Assembly (NCBI GenBank): GCA_934436245.1
Contig: CAKSAM010000063.1
Location: 1-6,047, forward strand
Origin: an uncultured Acetatifactor sp.
Lineage (GTDB): Bacteria; Bacillota; Clostridia; Lachnospirales; Lachnospiraceae
Reading direction: 5' to 3'
Length of the DNA stretch: 6,047 nt
The notes under the pieces were generated by a model that worked only from the letters and a program-made list of their open reading frames with translations, was not told the origin of the DNA and ran no database searches. The translations under genes were made by a program, and so were the position numbers. Positions 5,647 to 6,047 of the stretch are shown piece by piece (the first letter of the stretch is position 1; each line of letters begins with the position of its first letter).

Positions 5647-5700
5647 AAGGTCTAAGCCCACATGAGTTTGCTCATATGTGGGTGAAAGACCTTTTGACCC
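5640..5700. repeat. Long inverted repeat (hairpin) between divergent genes
   Basis: Outer arms GGGTCAAAAGGTCT (5640-5653) and AGACCTTTTGACCC (5687-5700) are a perfect 14-base inverted repeat. Inside, CCCACAT pairs with ATGTGGG (5657-5663 with 5676-5682), and GAG with CTC (5664-5666 with 5671-5673), around a TTTG loop, with a two-base bulge. It lies between divergent genes, so no neighbouring transcript needs a terminator here. It may be an intergenic mobile-type repeat, a binding site or part of a small RNA. Confidence 0.75.
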
Positions 5701-5720
5701 ACCCCGATATGAGCATCAAA

Positions 5721-5742
5721 GTCGGGGGCTTTTGACCCCGAC
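5721..5742. repeat. Second inverted repeat sharing the CTTTTGACCC motif
   Basis: GTCGGGG (5721-5727) and CCCCGAC (5736-5742) form a perfect 7-base stem with loop GCTTTTGA. CTTTTGACCC at 5729-5738 repeats 5691-5700 exactly and is the reverse complement of 5640-5649. The sequence CCCCGA (5702-5707) can pair with TCGGGG (5722-5727) instead, and ATATGAGC (5707-5714) with GCTCATAT (5670-5677) of the first hairpin, so several exclusive folds exist. On the plus strand it is followed by ATCATTTT, which would make only a weak terminator. Confidence 0.65.
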
Positions 5743-5854
5743 ATCATTTTAAATAGTATATCATAAATTATACATGAAGAAGGATTTTTATTTAATAGCT
5801 GTTTTTCTCGATTGCTACAAGATATGTTGAAAAAATGCGGAAAGGAGAAAGAAA

Positions 5855-5938
5855 ATGTTTAAGCGAAAAATAAAAAGATTGCTAAAGATATCCAAAACGA
5901 GTAAGATAGTAAGCAAGATAATAAGCAAGATGGAGTGA
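5855..5938 (+). CDS. 27-residue basic peptide encoded upstream of the Fic gene
   Basis: ATG at 5855 follows a strong AAAGGAG site (5841-5847) by seven bases, and the frame runs 27 codons to TGA. The peptide starts MFKRKIKRLLKI and has ten lysines or arginines against one glutamate. Residues 16-27 are three four-residue units, SKIV, SKII and SKME, coded by near-identical 12-base units. The regular spacing of lysine, serine and isoleucine would suit an amphipathic cationic helix. Its last codon carries the GGAG used by the Fic gene, whose ATG follows five bases after the stop, so the two are likely translated in a coupled way. It could be a leader peptide, a small partner or antitoxin, or a membrane-active peptide; I recognise no family. 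Existence is supported by the ribosome binding site and spacing only. Confidence 0.5.
   Translation: MFKRKIKRLLKISKTSKIVSKIISKME
5900..5935 (+). repeat. Three 12-base tandem units inside the small peptide gene
   Basis: AGTAAGATAGTA, AGCAAGATAATA and AGCAAGATGGAG follow one another in frame. They encode four residues each, so changes in copy number would lengthen or shorten the peptide without a frameshift. The final unit includes the GGAG that serves the downstream gene. Confidence 0.6.
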
Positions 5939-5943
5939 CATAA

Positions 5944-6047
5944 ATGGGAAAATATGAACCGCCATATACAATCTCAAATAAAATGTTGGAGCTTGTTTCT
6001 TCTATATCTGAAAAAGTAGGTAAAATAAGCAGTCACAGGGAATTGGA
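5944..6047 (+). CDS. Fic-family protein, N-terminus only (cut by window edge)
   Basis: Thirty-four codons are visible. The opening MGKYEPPYTISNKMLELVSS, then a helix with EKVGKI, matches the usual N-terminal segment of Fic-family proteins of about 330-380 residues (pattern KYxPPFTIxxKMLxLVxxISExxG). The catalytic HxFx(D/E)GNGR motif and the inhibitory (S/T)xxxE(G/N) helix, which such proteins carry further on, are outside the window. Fic enzymes mostly transfer AMP from ATP to hydroxyl side chains of target proteins. GGAG (5932-5935) sits eight bases before the ATG, inside the preceding small gene. Assignment rests on the N-terminal pattern alone, and whether the full gene is intact cannot be judged. 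Confidence 0.65.
   Translation, partial: MGKYEPPYTISNKMLELVSSISEKVGKISSHREL

Noticed and set aside
5900..5935. CRISPR-like or operator array, suggested by the three 12-base units.
   Set aside because: The units are contiguous with no spacers, are in frame within a small ORF, and are far too short for CRISPR repeats.

Overview
The window looks like an accessory stretch of a Firmicutes chromosome, most likely a gut Clostridium-like organism (Lachnospiraceae or a relative). This is inferred from strong AAGGAGG-type ribosome binding sites, moderate-to-low GC, TTG start use, an SdpR/SdpI pair, and a nuclease-type 'transposase' with an E/K/G-rich tail. No tRNA, rRNA or universal housekeeping marker is present to fix the taxon.

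Left part (1-632, minus strand): an AbiEi-like (DUF6088-type) antitoxin/regulator gene. Its stop overlaps, as ATGA, the start of a second gene that runs off the left edge, presumably the AbiEii-type nucleotidyltransferase toxin. An 11-bp-arm palindrome sits on the -10 box of their promoter, as expected for an autoregulated type IV toxin-antitoxin operon. Next to it lies the C-terminal scrap of a hexapeptide-repeat acyltransferase, a sign of past rearrangement.

Middle left (839-2449, plus strand): sdpR and sdpI overlap by ATGA, and a GNAT acetyltransferase follows 30 bases later, ending at a weak hairpin terminator. No SDP toxin gene is present. A 350-base gap (2396-2746) holds small hairpins, a good promoter and a hairpin that could hide the ribosome binding site of the next gene.

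Middle (2747-4822, plus strand): an Rpn/PD-(D/E)XK 'transposase' nuclease gene that starts with TTG, then a ketopantoate-reductase-family oxidoreductase. The promoter regions in front of these two genes resemble each other, giving an imperfect direct repeat that flanks the nuclease gene.

Right part: a Cof-type HAD phosphatase on the minus strand converges on the reductase with two bases between the stop codons. Upstream of the HAD gene is a cluster of strong inverted repeats (5640-5742) sharing a CTTTTGACCC motif. Rightward from there are a 27-residue, strongly basic peptide gene built partly from 12-base repeats, and the first codons of a Fic-family protein cut by the window edge. The peptide gene carries the Fic ribosome binding site at its 3' end, so the two are probably translationally coupled. 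This peptide-Fic pair is the least explained item in the window.
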